A DNA stretch of 41,731 nucleotides from an uncultured Erythrobacteraceae bacterium. Lineage in GTDB: Bacteria > Pseudomonadota > Alphaproteobacteria > Sphingomonadales > Sphingomonadaceae. The stretch spans positions 1-41,731 of the forward strand of contig CAMLQG010000020.1 of the NCBI GenBank assembly GCA_946482075.1, given 5' to 3'. This document shows positions 17,878 to 27,800 of this stretch, piece by piece (the stretch's first letter is position 1; every line of letters begins with the position of its first letter). Made by a program: the position numbers and the translations under genes. The notes beneath the pieces are model-generated. The model worked only from the letters and a program-made list of their open reading frames with translations, was not told the origin of the DNA and did no database searches.

Positions 17878-20327
17878 GCATCGACCGCGCAGACCTGATC
17901 CGCGCGTCGTCGACGCTGACGGGCATCGATTTCGTCCAGGTCTCTCCCGACCAGACCACGATCACCCTGTTCCTCCATCACGAGACGCTGCCCGCCGCGT
18001 TGGCGGCGCAGCTGGCCGCCATCCCGCGCGCAGCGTTCACGATCGTTGCCGAAGGCCAGGTCGCGCCACCCAAGATCGCGGTCATCGAACATGTCACCCC
18101 GCTCCCCCCCGCGATCGACGGCCGCGCGGTGCTGCGCATCCGCGTCGCCGCGCCGGGCGGGTTCGGCTATTACCGGCTGCACATCGCCAGCAATGCGATC
18201 GATCCCTATTTCAACGGCATCCGCTTCTCGTTCAAGGCGGCCTGCGACAGCGACCTGGATTGCGAGACCGACCCGCGCCCCTGTCCCGAGGACGAGCCGG
18301 TCGATTTCCCGGTCGACTATCGCGCCCGCGATTTCTGGAGCTACCGCCAGGCGCTGATGGATTTCGCCTCGCAGCGTTATCCCGATTGGCACGACCGGGT
18401 GGAAGCCGATATCGGCATGATGATCCTCGAACTAGTCGCCGCGATGGGCGACGAGTTCGCCTATGCGCAGGATCGCATCAGCCGCGAGGCGCAGTTCGAC
18501 ACGGCGAGCCAGCGGCGTTCCCTGCGCCATCTCGCGCGCCTGGTGGATTACGAGATCGACAATGGTGCCGGTGCCCATGCCTGGATCGATGTCGAGGCCT
18601 CGGCCGCCGCAAACGTCCCGGCGGGCACGCCGATCAGCGACGCCCAGCAGCAGCTGGTGTTCGAGATCGGCAAGGGGCTGAGCGACCGGCCGCTCAGCCC
18701 TCCACCGGCCGCGCCCGTGCCGCCGGTGCTCTACGCCGTCGATCCTGCGCGCAACGCGCTTGCGCCCTATATCTGGGACGAGAACGACACTTGTCTCTTC
18801 GCGGGCAGCACCACGATGACGCTGGCGGGCGCCCACCAGACCCGCCTGCAGCCGGACGCGGCGATCGATCCGTTGGGCCGGTGGGTCGTACTGCGCACGG
18901 ACCCCACCGATCAGTCCAAACCGGCACGGCGGATAGCCGTCCGCATCCTGCGCGCCACCAACGATGTCGACCCCCTGCCCGCCGGCACGCCGGCGATCAC
19001 CCGGATCACTTTCGATCCCCCGCTGCCCTTCGACCTCGATCTCGAAACGCTGACGCTGCGCGGCAACATCCTTCCGGCGACATCCGGCGAGACCCATGAG
19101 GCCCGCTTCCGCATCGGGCCGGCAGCGGACCCGACAGATCCCGATGCCGGCCTGCCGCGCGCGATCGAGCGCGTCGGCGCCGACAGTGCGCTGTGCTATC
19201 CCGCCTCGGGGGATGAGGAGGACCTGAGCGCGAGGGTGAAATCGCTGTTCCCGCTGGCGGAATCCGACAGGACTCCGCTGGTCTGGCATCTTTCCGAGGG
19301 GATCCATCGCCCGGAAATCGACCTCTTCCTGGAGAACGACCGGGCGTGGCGCTGGCGCCCGGCGCTGGTGGGCGAAAGCGTCGCCGAGCCGACGGACAAG
19401 GTCTTCACTCTGGAGGACGGGCTTTTCGCCACAATCGCCAGCTTCGAACGGTTCGGCCAACGCACCGAACTGGTCGATTACGCATCGAATGACGGCACGA
19501 CCATCCGCTTCGGCGACGGCAGCTTCGGGATGGCGCCGGCGGAAGGCTCGGTCTTCTCGCTGCGCTACCGGCTGGGCAATGGCGCGCGGACGAACGCCGC
19601 GCCCGATACGCTGGTCCGGTTGGGTGCGGCCGTGCCGGGTGTGGTGCGGATCACCAATCCCCTGACGGCGAGCGGCGGGCGCGATCCGGAAGCGCTCGAT
19701 TCTGTTCGCACCAACGCGCCCCAGGCGTTCCGGGCGATCACCTATCGCGCGGTTCAGACCGCCGACTACGCCGCCATGGCGGAACGGATCGCCGGCGTGC
19801 AGAAGGCCGGGGCGGTCAGCCGCTGGACGGGCAGCTGGCCGACCCTCTTCGTCACTCCCGATCCGCGCGACGCGACGGCGCTTTCCGCACAGCTGCGCGC
19901 GGAGATAGGCGATCTGCTCGACAGCGTCCGGCAGGCCGGGCGCGAGGTCAAGATCCGCGATCCGCGCTATGCCGACATCGATCTCGAAATCGCGCTCTGC
20001 GTCGCTCCCGACGCCTATCGGGGCGAAGTGAAGGAAGCCGCGCTCGATGTGCTGTTCGGGCCGGAAGGCGATGGCGGCTTCTTCGATCCCGACAATTTCA
20101 CCTTCGGCCTGCCGCTTTCCCGGGCCGAGCTGATCGCCACGCTGCAGGCGGTGCCCGGCGTCAAGGCGGTGGAAGGGATGAAGGTCCGCCGACCGGGCTA
20201 TTTCGAATGGCGCGACTTCACCGAATATGCACTGCCGGTGGGCATCGACGAGCTGGTGCGCGTCAGCAACGACCGCGACATGCCGGAACGCGGCGCAGTG
20301 CGCCTCGTCATGGAAGGAGGCGCCTGA
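17874..20327 (+). CDS. Baseplate wedge protein, J/gp6-like (Pvc11-type)
   Basis: This 817-residue protein matches the large putative baseplate assembly proteins of eCIS. The N-terminal 130 residues end in a Cys-rich turn (CDSDLDCETDPRPC). Then comes the conserved motif from DYRARDFWSYRQALMDFA to DIGMMILELVAAMGDEFAYAQDR, and RRSLRHLARLVDYEIDNGA. The region around 500-620 (IRFGDGSFGMAP, then LRYRLGNGARTN) and the C-terminal part (AVQTADYAAMAERIAGVQKA) are typical of the J-like wedge family. Such proteins form the iris or ring that opens to start sheath contraction. The first part resembles the next gene product, so the two may form a heterodimer, as gp6 dimerises in T4. Confidence 0.88.
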   Translation: MSIDRADLIRASSTLTGIDFVQVSPDQTTITLFLHHETLPAALAAQLAAIPRAAFTIVAEGQVAPPKIAVIEHVTPLPPAIDGRAVLRIRVAAPGGFGYYRLHIASNAIDPYFNGIRFSFKAACDSDLDCETDPRPCPEDEPVDFPVDYRARDFWSYRQALMDFASQRYPDWHDRVEADIGMMILELVAAMGDEFAYAQDRISREAQFDTASQRRSLRHLARLVDYEIDNGAGAHAWIDVEASAAANVPAGTPISDAQQQLVFEIGKGLSDRPLSPPPAAPVPPVLYAVDPARNALAPYIWDENDTCLFAGSTTMTLAGAHQTRLQPDAAIDPLGRWVVLRTDPTDQSKPARRIAVRILRATNDVDPLPAGTPAITRITFDPPLPFDLDLETLTLRGNILPATSGETHEARFRIGPAADPTDPDAGLPRAIERVGADSALCYPASGDEEDLSARVKSLFPLAESDRTPLVWHLSEGIHRPEIDLFLENDRAWRWRPALVGESVAEPTDKVFTLEDGLFATIASFERFGQRTELVDYASNDGTTIRFGDGSFGMAPAEGSVFSLRYRLGNGARTNAAPDTLVRLGAAVPGVVRITNPLTASGGRDPEALDSVRTNAPQAFRAITYRAVQTADYAAMAERIAGVQKAGAVSRWTGSWPTLFVTPDPRDATALSAQLRAEIGDLLDSVRQAGREVKIRDPRYADIDLEIALCVAPDAYRGEVKEAALDVLFGPEGDGGFFDPDNFTFGLPLSRAELIATLQAVPGVKAVEGMKVRRPGYFEWRDFTEYALPVGIDELVRVSNDRDMPERGAVRLVMEGGA

Positions 20328-22663
20328 TGGCCTGCGCCTGCGACGTTCATCCCTGCGCCGTCCACGCCATCCCGGCGGGCCTGCCCTCCCTGCCCCGCGC
20401 GCTCGGCACTTTCCCGCATTGGCGCACGGAAGTGCTGGCCGCCATCGCGCGCGAAGGCGCGCTGCGCGAATGGCGCTCGCGCGAGGCGGGCGATTTCGGA
20501 ATGATGCTGGTGGAATTCTTCGCCTATATGGGCGACGTCACCAGCTTCTACGACGGGTTCATCGCCGGCGAGACCTATTTGCGGACCGCGACTCTGCCGG
20601 ACGCCGCAAGGCGCATGGTGGCGCTGCTCGGCTATCTGCCGAGGCCCGCTCTCGCATCGTCGGTCTGGCTGGCCGCGGAAGCGGACGGCGTGCGCCTGGT
20701 CACCCTGCCCGTGGCGACGGCGTTCCGTTCCGGCGAGTTCGACGGCAACCCGCCGCAGGTCTTCGAAAGCGGCGCGGCGCGAAAGCTGGAGCCGCGGCTC
20801 AACCGCCTCGCGGTCGACCGCGTGCCGGCGACCGCCCTCCCTTCTCCCCTCGGCACGATCAGCGTTCGCGCGGGCACGCTGCGGGCCGCCGTGGGGCAGA
20901 TCGTGGTTCTCGACATGGGCGGCGCTCTCGCCGCCTCGCGGATCGCGGCGGCCGCCCCGCAAATCCTGCGCACGCGCCGCGCCGTCACCAGCGTCAATCT
21001 CTCCGCGCCGGTGACGCCGCCGGCAGGCGCGACCTACGCCACCGCTCGCCTGTTGCGGGCCGCCGCGCGAACCGGCGCCTGGAAGCTGACGCCGGGATCG
21101 GGCGAGCCGGCAGTGCTTTCTTCCACGCAAGTATCGCTGGAAGCCAGGGCCGCGATAGCGGCGGGGGATATCGTGGTGATCGAAGCGGGCGGCGTCCTCG
21201 CACCGCGCCGCGTAACCGCGGTGGGAGAGGTCCAATACACGCTGCTCGCCAGCCTCAGCAGCACGCTGACCGACCCCGACGGCAATGTCAGCACGATGGC
21301 CAGCCCCGCGATCAAGACGGGCGTGACCCAGCTCACCCTGGACAGCGCGATCCCGTTCAGCACGGCGGATGTTCCCTCGCTGATCGTCCACCACGCGTTG
21401 AGCTCGGCCGGCCAGATCCACGTGCCGCTCAAGGACGTGCTGGAGCAAGGCGATCCGGTGCTGCTGCCCGGCCTGCTCGATGCGCCGCGCATTCCGGTGA
21501 CGGAAATGGCGCTGGAGGACATACATGCAGAAGCGGCGGTGGCGAGCGGCACGCTCGATCCCGTCGCGCGGCGCGCAACTCTGGACAGCACGCCGGCGTG
21601 GGACCAGCCGCTCACCCAGGCGGTGACGCTCAACGGCAATGTGTTCCTCGCCACGCGGGGGGAGAGCGTGCATGACGAGGTGCTGGGTGCGGGCGATGCC
21701 TCGGCCCCGCAGCAGACCTTCCGTCTCAAGAAGAAACCGCTCACCTATCTGCCCGCCGCCAACGCCGCGGGCCGGACCAGCAGTCTCGTCATTCATGTCG
21801 GCGGGATCGAATGGGAGGAAGTCGAGAGCTTCTACGGCCAGCCGCGCGATGCGCAGGTCTATATCGTCCGCCATGATGAATCCGGCGAGGCCGACATCAC
21901 TTTCGGCGGCGCGGCACGCGTGCCGACAGGCGCGCCGATCATCGCGAACTACCGCTTCGGCGGCGGCGGCGCGGGGCCGCCGGCGGGTTCGGTCAAGCAG
22001 GTGGCCAAGCCGGTCGCCGGCGTGCGCGGCGTGCGCAATCCCCTGCCTGCATTCGGGGGCGCCGATGCCGAAGCCCCCGTCGAGATCGCGATCCGCGGGC
22101 CGGCTTCCGCGCTTCTGCTCGGCCGGGCCGTATCCTTGCTCGATTTCGAAACCGCCGCGCTGGAACGGTCCGGCGTGCGCGCGGCAAAGGCAAGCTGGCG
22201 TTGGGACGCGGAAGGGCAGCGCCCCGCCATCATGCTCCGATATATCGGAGATGCTCAGCTTGCCCCGACGATCCGCGCAGCCCTGCGCGCCATCGCGGAA
22301 GAGGACGCGCCCGTTTCGGTAGTCGTTTCCCCGCCCCAGCCAGCGAGCCTGAACGTCGATATCGCAGTCGATCCGCGCTTCGTCGCCAACGATGTCGCTG
22401 ACGCGGTGGGGCAGGCGCTGTTCTCCGCCGCGACTCTGCCGGGGACGGGCGGCTTGCTGCGCGGCGAGCGCCTGGGGCCGGATGGCGTCGTATTCGCCAG
22501 CATAATCATCAGGGCGATCATGGAGGTCGAAGGCGTCACGGCGCTCAACAGCCTCGGCTTCGATGGCACTCCCTTCACCCAGACGGGCCGCAAGCCGGCC
22601 ACCGGATCGTGGTTCGACTTCGCGGCCGGGGGCGTGCGCGTCAACGGCAGGCTGGCAGGATAG
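20327..22663 (+). CDS. Second baseplate wedge protein, putative baseplate assembly family
   Basis: The 778-residue product starts at ATG 20327, overlapping the previous TGA by one base (TGATG) and preceded by GGAGG. Its first 110 residues share the pattern of the preceding protein: GDFGMMLVEFFAYMGDVTSFY, then LRTATLPDAARRMVALLGY. It then has a beta-rich middle and a C-terminal J-like part (VKQVAKPVAGVRGVRNPLPAFGG, then VVVSPPQPASLNVDIAV). This marks it as a baseplate wedge component paralogous to the previous gene. The N-terminus has four cysteines (MACACDVHPCAVH) that could coordinate metal. The wedge role is a family inference, since the two paralogues cannot be assigned separately to Afp11 and Afp12 by sequence alone. 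Confidence 0.82.
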   Translation: MACACDVHPCAVHAIPAGLPSLPRALGTFPHWRTEVLAAIAREGALREWRSREAGDFGMMLVEFFAYMGDVTSFYDGFIAGETYLRTATLPDAARRMVALLGYLPRPALASSVWLAAEADGVRLVTLPVATAFRSGEFDGNPPQVFESGAARKLEPRLNRLAVDRVPATALPSPLGTISVRAGTLRAAVGQIVVLDMGGALAASRIAAAAPQILRTRRAVTSVNLSAPVTPPAGATYATARLLRAAARTGAWKLTPGSGEPAVLSSTQVSLEARAAIAAGDIVVIEAGGVLAPRRVTAVGEVQYTLLASLSSTLTDPDGNVSTMASPAIKTGVTQLTLDSAIPFSTADVPSLIVHHALSSAGQIHVPLKDVLEQGDPVLLPGLLDAPRIPVTEMALEDIHAEAAVASGTLDPVARRATLDSTPAWDQPLTQAVTLNGNVFLATRGESVHDEVLGAGDASAPQQTFRLKKKPLTYLPAANAAGRTSSLVIHVGGIEWEEVESFYGQPRDAQVYIVRHDESGEADITFGGAARVPTGAPIIANYRFGGGGAGPPAGSVKQVAKPVAGVRGVRNPLPAFGGADAEAPVEIAIRGPASALLLGRAVSLLDFETAALERSGVRAAKASWRWDAEGQRPAIMLRYIGDAQLAPTIRAALRAIAEEDAPVSVVVSPPQPASLNVDIAVDPRFVANDVADAVGQALFSAATLPGTGGLLRGERLGPDGVVFASIIIRAIMEVEGVTALNSLGFDGTPFTQTGRKPATGSWFDFAAGGVRVNGRLAG

Positions 22664-22673
22664 GAAGCGGACG

Positions 22674-24896
22674 ATGGGCACGGCACGCGACGATTACCGC
22701 GAATATTTCACCGAACGCCTGTGGGAATGGGTGCCGGCGGCCTTGCGCGAGGCGGATGCCGATGCCGGCGGCGACACCCTGCGCGCACTGGTCCGCGCCT
22801 ATGCCAGCCAGGCGGCGGTGCTGAAGCGCAGCCAGGACCGGCTGTGGGACGACAGCTTCATCGAACTGGCCGACGATTGGGCCGTACCCTATATCGGCCA
22901 GCTTCTCGCCACCCGGCTGGTTTCGGCGCTCAACCCGCGCGCGCGCCGCAGCGACGTCGCCAAGACGATCTACTACCGCCGCCGCAAGGGCACGATCAAG
23001 GTGCTGGAGCAGCTGGCGGACGATATCGCCGGCTGGGACGCCAAGCTGGTGGAGCAATTCCGCCGCCTCGCGCGCAATCGCCACGGCCTGGACGGCCCCG
23101 CACTCATCGGCCGGGTCACACGCACGCCGGAAGGCGGGCTGGCGGATCTGCGTTCGGCGCGCGGCGCGCGGCTTACGGACGAACCGTTCGATGAATTCCA
23201 TTATACGCCCGAGACCCGCTCCCCGGTCGGCCGGCTCGGCCTGCGCGGCATTTCCACGCTCGCTTTCTACCTCCACCGCCTCTCGATCGTGGAGCTTGCC
23301 GGGGTGACGCCGCTGCGGATCAATGATCTTGCCGGCACGCGCGACGGTTACACTTTCGACCCCAGCGGCCGCGCCGTGCCGCTGTTCGCGCCGGGCGTCT
23401 CGCGCCAGGACTGGAGCGGCTGGCGCCCGGCCGCCGAAGGATCGCTGCCAGTCGAGATCGATTGCCGCCTGTTCAACGAACGGATTTACTCCGTGGGCGA
23501 CGCCGCCATCGCCTGGGTGCGCAATGGTGCGCCCATCGCCAATCCGGCGGATGCGCAAGCCGCCGCGGACGACCTAGCCACCCTTGCCGGGCAGCGTTTC
23601 GTGGTGGAGGCCACGTTCCGCCGCATCGTGTCGGGCCTGCGCTCCGGCGCAATCCTGGGCGGCGCGGGCGTGATCGCGGGCATACTCAGCCGTTCCATCG
23701 CGCCCGACAGCGGCAGCGTGGTGCTTTCGGGTACGGTCGGGGTCGGCGTGCCGCCCGCCGACACCGCTCCGGAGGCGATGCGCGCGGCCGATCTCTCGGC
23801 CTGGCCCGTCGCCGCGCCTGCCGGCATCGCGCTGCTGTTCGATCCTGCCAGCGGACGCTTCCTGTTCGATCCCGGGGGGGCTGCGCCGGAGAGCGTCGCG
23901 GTCGACTACGCGATCGGCATGAATGCGCCGATCGGTGCGGGCGCATTCGGCCGCACGATCGATTCCGCCGCCGCGACGGCCAGCTGGGCGCAGCGGTCGA
24001 GCGCGCCGGGCGTGCCGGCCGGCGGCATCCTCGAGCTGAAGGACAGCTCCACCTTCGCGAACCCGCCCAACCAGACCGCGATCACCGATCTGACGATCCG
24101 CGCGGCGGAAGCCACGCGGCCCTATCTGCGGCTGAGCGCCAATTGGCGGCTGGGTGCTGTGGGCAGCAACCGCACGCTGGTGATCGACGGGCTGTGGATC
24201 GGCGCGCTGGCCGGGCAGTTGCGGCTGGAAGGCGATTTCGCCCGCGTTGTGCTGCGTCACTGCACGTTCGATCCCGGCGGGCTCAACACGATCGGCGGGG
24301 CGATCCCGCCCTGCGGCCTGGCGATCGCGGGCACTATCGACGAGCTGGTGATCGAACGCTGCATTCTGCCGGGCGTCGCGCTGGCCGGCGCGAACAGCGG
24401 CGTGGACACCGTCACGATCCGGGATTCCATCGTCGATGCAAGCCAGCCGGGCGCTTCCGGCATCGTCCTGCCGCGCAGTCATGCGATCATCATCCGCTCG
24501 ACCATCATCGGCCAGACGATCGCCAGCCTGGTCCTGGACGTCGAAAGGCTGGATGCCAGCGACACGCTGGTCGCCGGCAATGCGGACGTCACCGATATCC
24601 AGAGCGGCTGCTTCCGCTTTTCCGCGCGCGGCCCTGCGTCGCGTGTCCCGCACCCCTATGAATCGCAAATCATCGACGATCTGCAGCGCCTGTTCGTCTC
24701 CCGCCGGTTCGGCGATCCGCACTACGCCGAACTCTCGCCCGTCGCCCCCGCCGCACTGCTGCGCGGGTCGGAGGACGATTGCGAAATCGGTTCGATGGCC
24801 GGCGAACGCCGCCCGATCCGGCAGGACGGCCTGACCGCCAAAATCGACGAATACATGCCTTTCGGCCGCCTTCCCGCTCTCATCATGGAGAATTGA
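22674..24896 (+). CDS. Tail protein I-like baseplate protein with beta-helical C-terminus
   Basis: The 740-residue product starts at ATG 22674 after AGGAAGCGG. Its N-terminal 150 residues match the phage tail protein I / Afp12-type wedge family (FIELADDWAVPYIGQLLAT, RRSDVAKTIYYRRRKGTI, VLEQLADDIAGW). The middle (about 300-420) is Ala/Gly-rich. Residues from about 470 form repeated short strands with conserved small and Ile/Val positions (LVIDGLWIG, VVLRHCTFDPGG, LVIERCIL, VTIRDSIV), which read like a right-handed parallel beta-helix. The last 60 residues (CEIGSMAGERRPIRQDG, KIDEYMPFG) are a family-typical ending in eCIS wedge proteins. The beta-helix may contact the target surface. Confidence 0.8.
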   Translation: MGTARDDYREYFTERLWEWVPAALREADADAGGDTLRALVRAYASQAAVLKRSQDRLWDDSFIELADDWAVPYIGQLLATRLVSALNPRARRSDVAKTIYYRRRKGTIKVLEQLADDIAGWDAKLVEQFRRLARNRHGLDGPALIGRVTRTPEGGLADLRSARGARLTDEPFDEFHYTPETRSPVGRLGLRGISTLAFYLHRLSIVELAGVTPLRINDLAGTRDGYTFDPSGRAVPLFAPGVSRQDWSGWRPAAEGSLPVEIDCRLFNERIYSVGDAAIAWVRNGAPIANPADAQAAADDLATLAGQRFVVEATFRRIVSGLRSGAILGGAGVIAGILSRSIAPDSGSVVLSGTVGVGVPPADTAPEAMRAADLSAWPVAAPAGIALLFDPASGRFLFDPGGAAPESVAVDYAIGMNAPIGAGAFGRTIDSAAATASWAQRSSAPGVPAGGILELKDSSTFANPPNQTAITDLTIRAAEATRPYLRLSANWRLGAVGSNRTLVIDGLWIGALAGQLRLEGDFARVVLRHCTFDPGGLNTIGGAIPPCGLAIAGTIDELVIERCILPGVALAGANSGVDTVTIRDSIVDASQPGASGIVLPRSHAIIIRSTIIGQTIASLVLDVERLDASDTLVAGNADVTDIQSGCFRFSARGPASRVPHPYESQIIDDLQRLFVSRRFGDPHYAELSPVAPAALLRGSEDDCEIGSMAGERRPIRQDGLTAKIDEYMPFGRLPALIMEN

Positions 24897-24898
24897 TC

Positions 24899-27800
24899 AT
24901 GTCGACCATCGACCTTTCACGACTGATCAACGATCCCCGCAAACACTACGCCGGTGTCCGCCACCAGCAGGGCCGCGTCCTGACCGACGAGGATTTCAAC
25001 GAAGCCGCGATCATCGAGGCGGAGGAACTCCGCCGGACGCGCATCCACGCCATCGGCGCCTATGGCGCACCGGGGCCCGGCTTCCTCCCCTCGGGTTTCA
25101 CGACCAGCGGGGGAAAACTGGATTTCACACTTGGCGCGGGCGAACTCTATCTGGGCGGGCTGCGGCTGGAGATGAGCAGCCCCGAACAATTCCTGGAACA
25201 GCGCGACTGGCTGAATTTCGACAAGACGGCCGCTCCTTCTCCGCCCGCGGCCAACACCACCCGCACCGACCTGGTGTGGATCGAAGCCTGGCAGCAGCCG
25301 GTCACCGCCACCGAGGACGGCGAACTGTTCGAAGTCGCGCTCGGCGGGCCCGACACTTCCACCCGCTGGCGCACGATGCGCCGGGTTCATGTGCTCCAGG
25401 GCGTCGCCGGCGACGAATGTCCGGCTGCCTGGGCGGCGGCACAGGCCAGCTTCGCCGGAATGGGCACGATGGACGGGGAGATGAAGATCGCGACCTCGGC
25501 GACGCTGACGGTCAGCTTCACCGCCGCCGCCGTTCCGGGCGACCTTTGCTCCCCGCCGACCGCCGGAGGCTATCTGGGGGCGGAGAACCAGGCGATCCGC
25601 GTCCAGATGGTGGACGCGACGCATTACACCTGGGGGTACGACAACGCTGCCCCGCTCCACCGCGCCGTGGTGACGAGCCGCGCCGGCCAACCGGTGGTGG
25701 TGACGCTGAAAGCCCCGCCGCGCGATGCGGCGCACTGGCCGCTGCGCGATCAGGTGGTGGAACTGCTTCCCTGGTCCGCCGCGCTGCCGAATGGCGAGCC
25801 GGTGGCGGATCTTTCGGGCCACCTGTGCAAAGTGGCGGTCAGCTACGATCCCGACAGCCTCTCCTTCGAGATCGACGTTCCGCTGCCCGCCGGCTTCGAC
25901 CGGTGGAAGTCCCGTTCCGACGCCGCCGAATTCACCGAGGAATTCGTCTATCTCCGCGTCTGGAACCGGGGCGACGACCTCGCTTCGCCGGCCAAGATCC
26001 CGATCGCCTCGACGACGCTCGGCAATACCGGGCTGGGTATCGCGTTCGGCGGCGGGCCGCTCCGGCCGGAGGATCATTGGATCATCGCCGCGCGCCCGGC
26101 GGCGCCCGATGCGGTGACGCCGTGGCGGCTGACGCTGCCATCGGGCGCGCCGCCCAACGGCGTGGATCGCTATCGCGCGCCGATCGGTCTCGTCGAATGG
26201 ACCGGCAACGCCAATGGCGCAGCGACAGGCGAGCTGATCGACGATTGCCGCCCGCCCTTCCTTCCGCTCACGCGCATTCGCGGATGCTGCAGCGTCACGG
26301 TGGGCGACAATGTCATCAGCTACGGCATGTTCTCCTCCATCGCCGATGCGCTGGCGTCGCTACCGCCCACCGGCGGCACGGTCTGCATCCTTCCCGGCAC
26401 CTATCGCGAGGCGGTACGGATCGAAGGCCGGCGCAATATCACCCTGCATGGCTGCGGGCCGCGATCGCGGATCTATGCGCCCGACAAGGAAGGCGAGAAA
26501 TCGTCGGCAGTGACAATCACCGACAGCACCGACATCTGCGTGGAAGGGCTGGCGATCGAAGGCGGCGGCGAAGCGGTCGTTCGGATCGAGAAATCGGACG
26601 TGGTGCGGATCGCGGACTGCCTGGTCCAGTTCCGCGACATACGCGAAAGCTTCTCCGCCTGGCCCGCGATCTACGCCGATGGCGAGAATATCGACATCGA
26701 CGGCAATATCATCGAGCCGGCGCCGGACGATGAAGCGGGCGGCCTCCACCGCATCTTCTCGAAACTGGCGGCACCCGGCCGGGCAGGACTGGCGGACGCG
26801 GCCCGCGGCGGCATCCAGATCGGCGGCGGCAGCGATACCGTACGGATCGCGGACAATGTGATCGCCGGCGGCCGCGGCAACGGCATCACGCTGGGCAGCA
26901 TCCTGCGGATCGACGAGGAACATCCCGACGGGATCGAAGTGGTCGATATCGATATCGAAGATCCCTGCGCTCCTTGCGCCCCCACCGACCATGGCAGCGA
27001 GGATGACGGGGAGGAAGGCGACGGGCAGGTCCATTACGAATCCGCCGGCGATCTCTACGATATCGAGATCAGCGGCAATGTGATCAGCCGTCACGGCGCG
27101 AACGGCATCGCAGTGGTCCGCTTCTTCGGCTTGCGCGGCGGAGGCCTGCCGCTGGTCTCGGTCCACGGCCTCACGATCGCGGATAATCGGATTATCGGCT
27201 GCCTGCGGCATGAGATCGCCGCCCCCACCTCGCAGCTCATGCAGCTCCTGCTCGGCTATGGCGGGATCGCGCTCGCTTTCACGACGGAGCTGGTGATCGA
27301 AGGCAACCGCATCGAGGATAACGGGCTGAACTGGCGCGATCCGATATGCGGGATCTTCGTGCTCGTCGCCGACGGGCTGCAGATCGAGCACAATCTGGTT
27401 CGCGGGAACGGCGCGCCCGACGTGGGCAGGATCGAGGGCGCCCGCAACGGCATCCGCGCCGGCATCCACGTCTGGCTGGCGCTCAGCCTCGGCAAGCCCG
27501 GCAAATATGCCGGCGAGATGATGAGCGCCGCGACGCGCCGCTCGCTCGCTCATGGCGTCGACCAGCTCCGGGTACATGCCAATCAGGTGGAACATCCCCT
27601 GGGCCGCGCGCTGTTCATGCTCGGAGCGGGGCCGATGCTGATCACCGACAACCGCTTTGCGAGCGAGGCGCTGGCGGATGCCGTCACCGATCGCTTCGCC
27701 CGGACGGTACTGGTCGGGAATCTCGGCGTCGGGCGCGACTGGACGATCGGACTGCTCTATGCCCTCCTCTACCGCATCCTGGCGATGATGGGATATGAGA

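Noticed and set aside
20198..22681. Long minus-strand open frame (827 residues) antisense to the wedge gene
   Set aside because: Arg/Asp/Gly-rich shadow frame typical of GC-rich coding DNA. The + strand gene is supported by family motifs and operon spacing.
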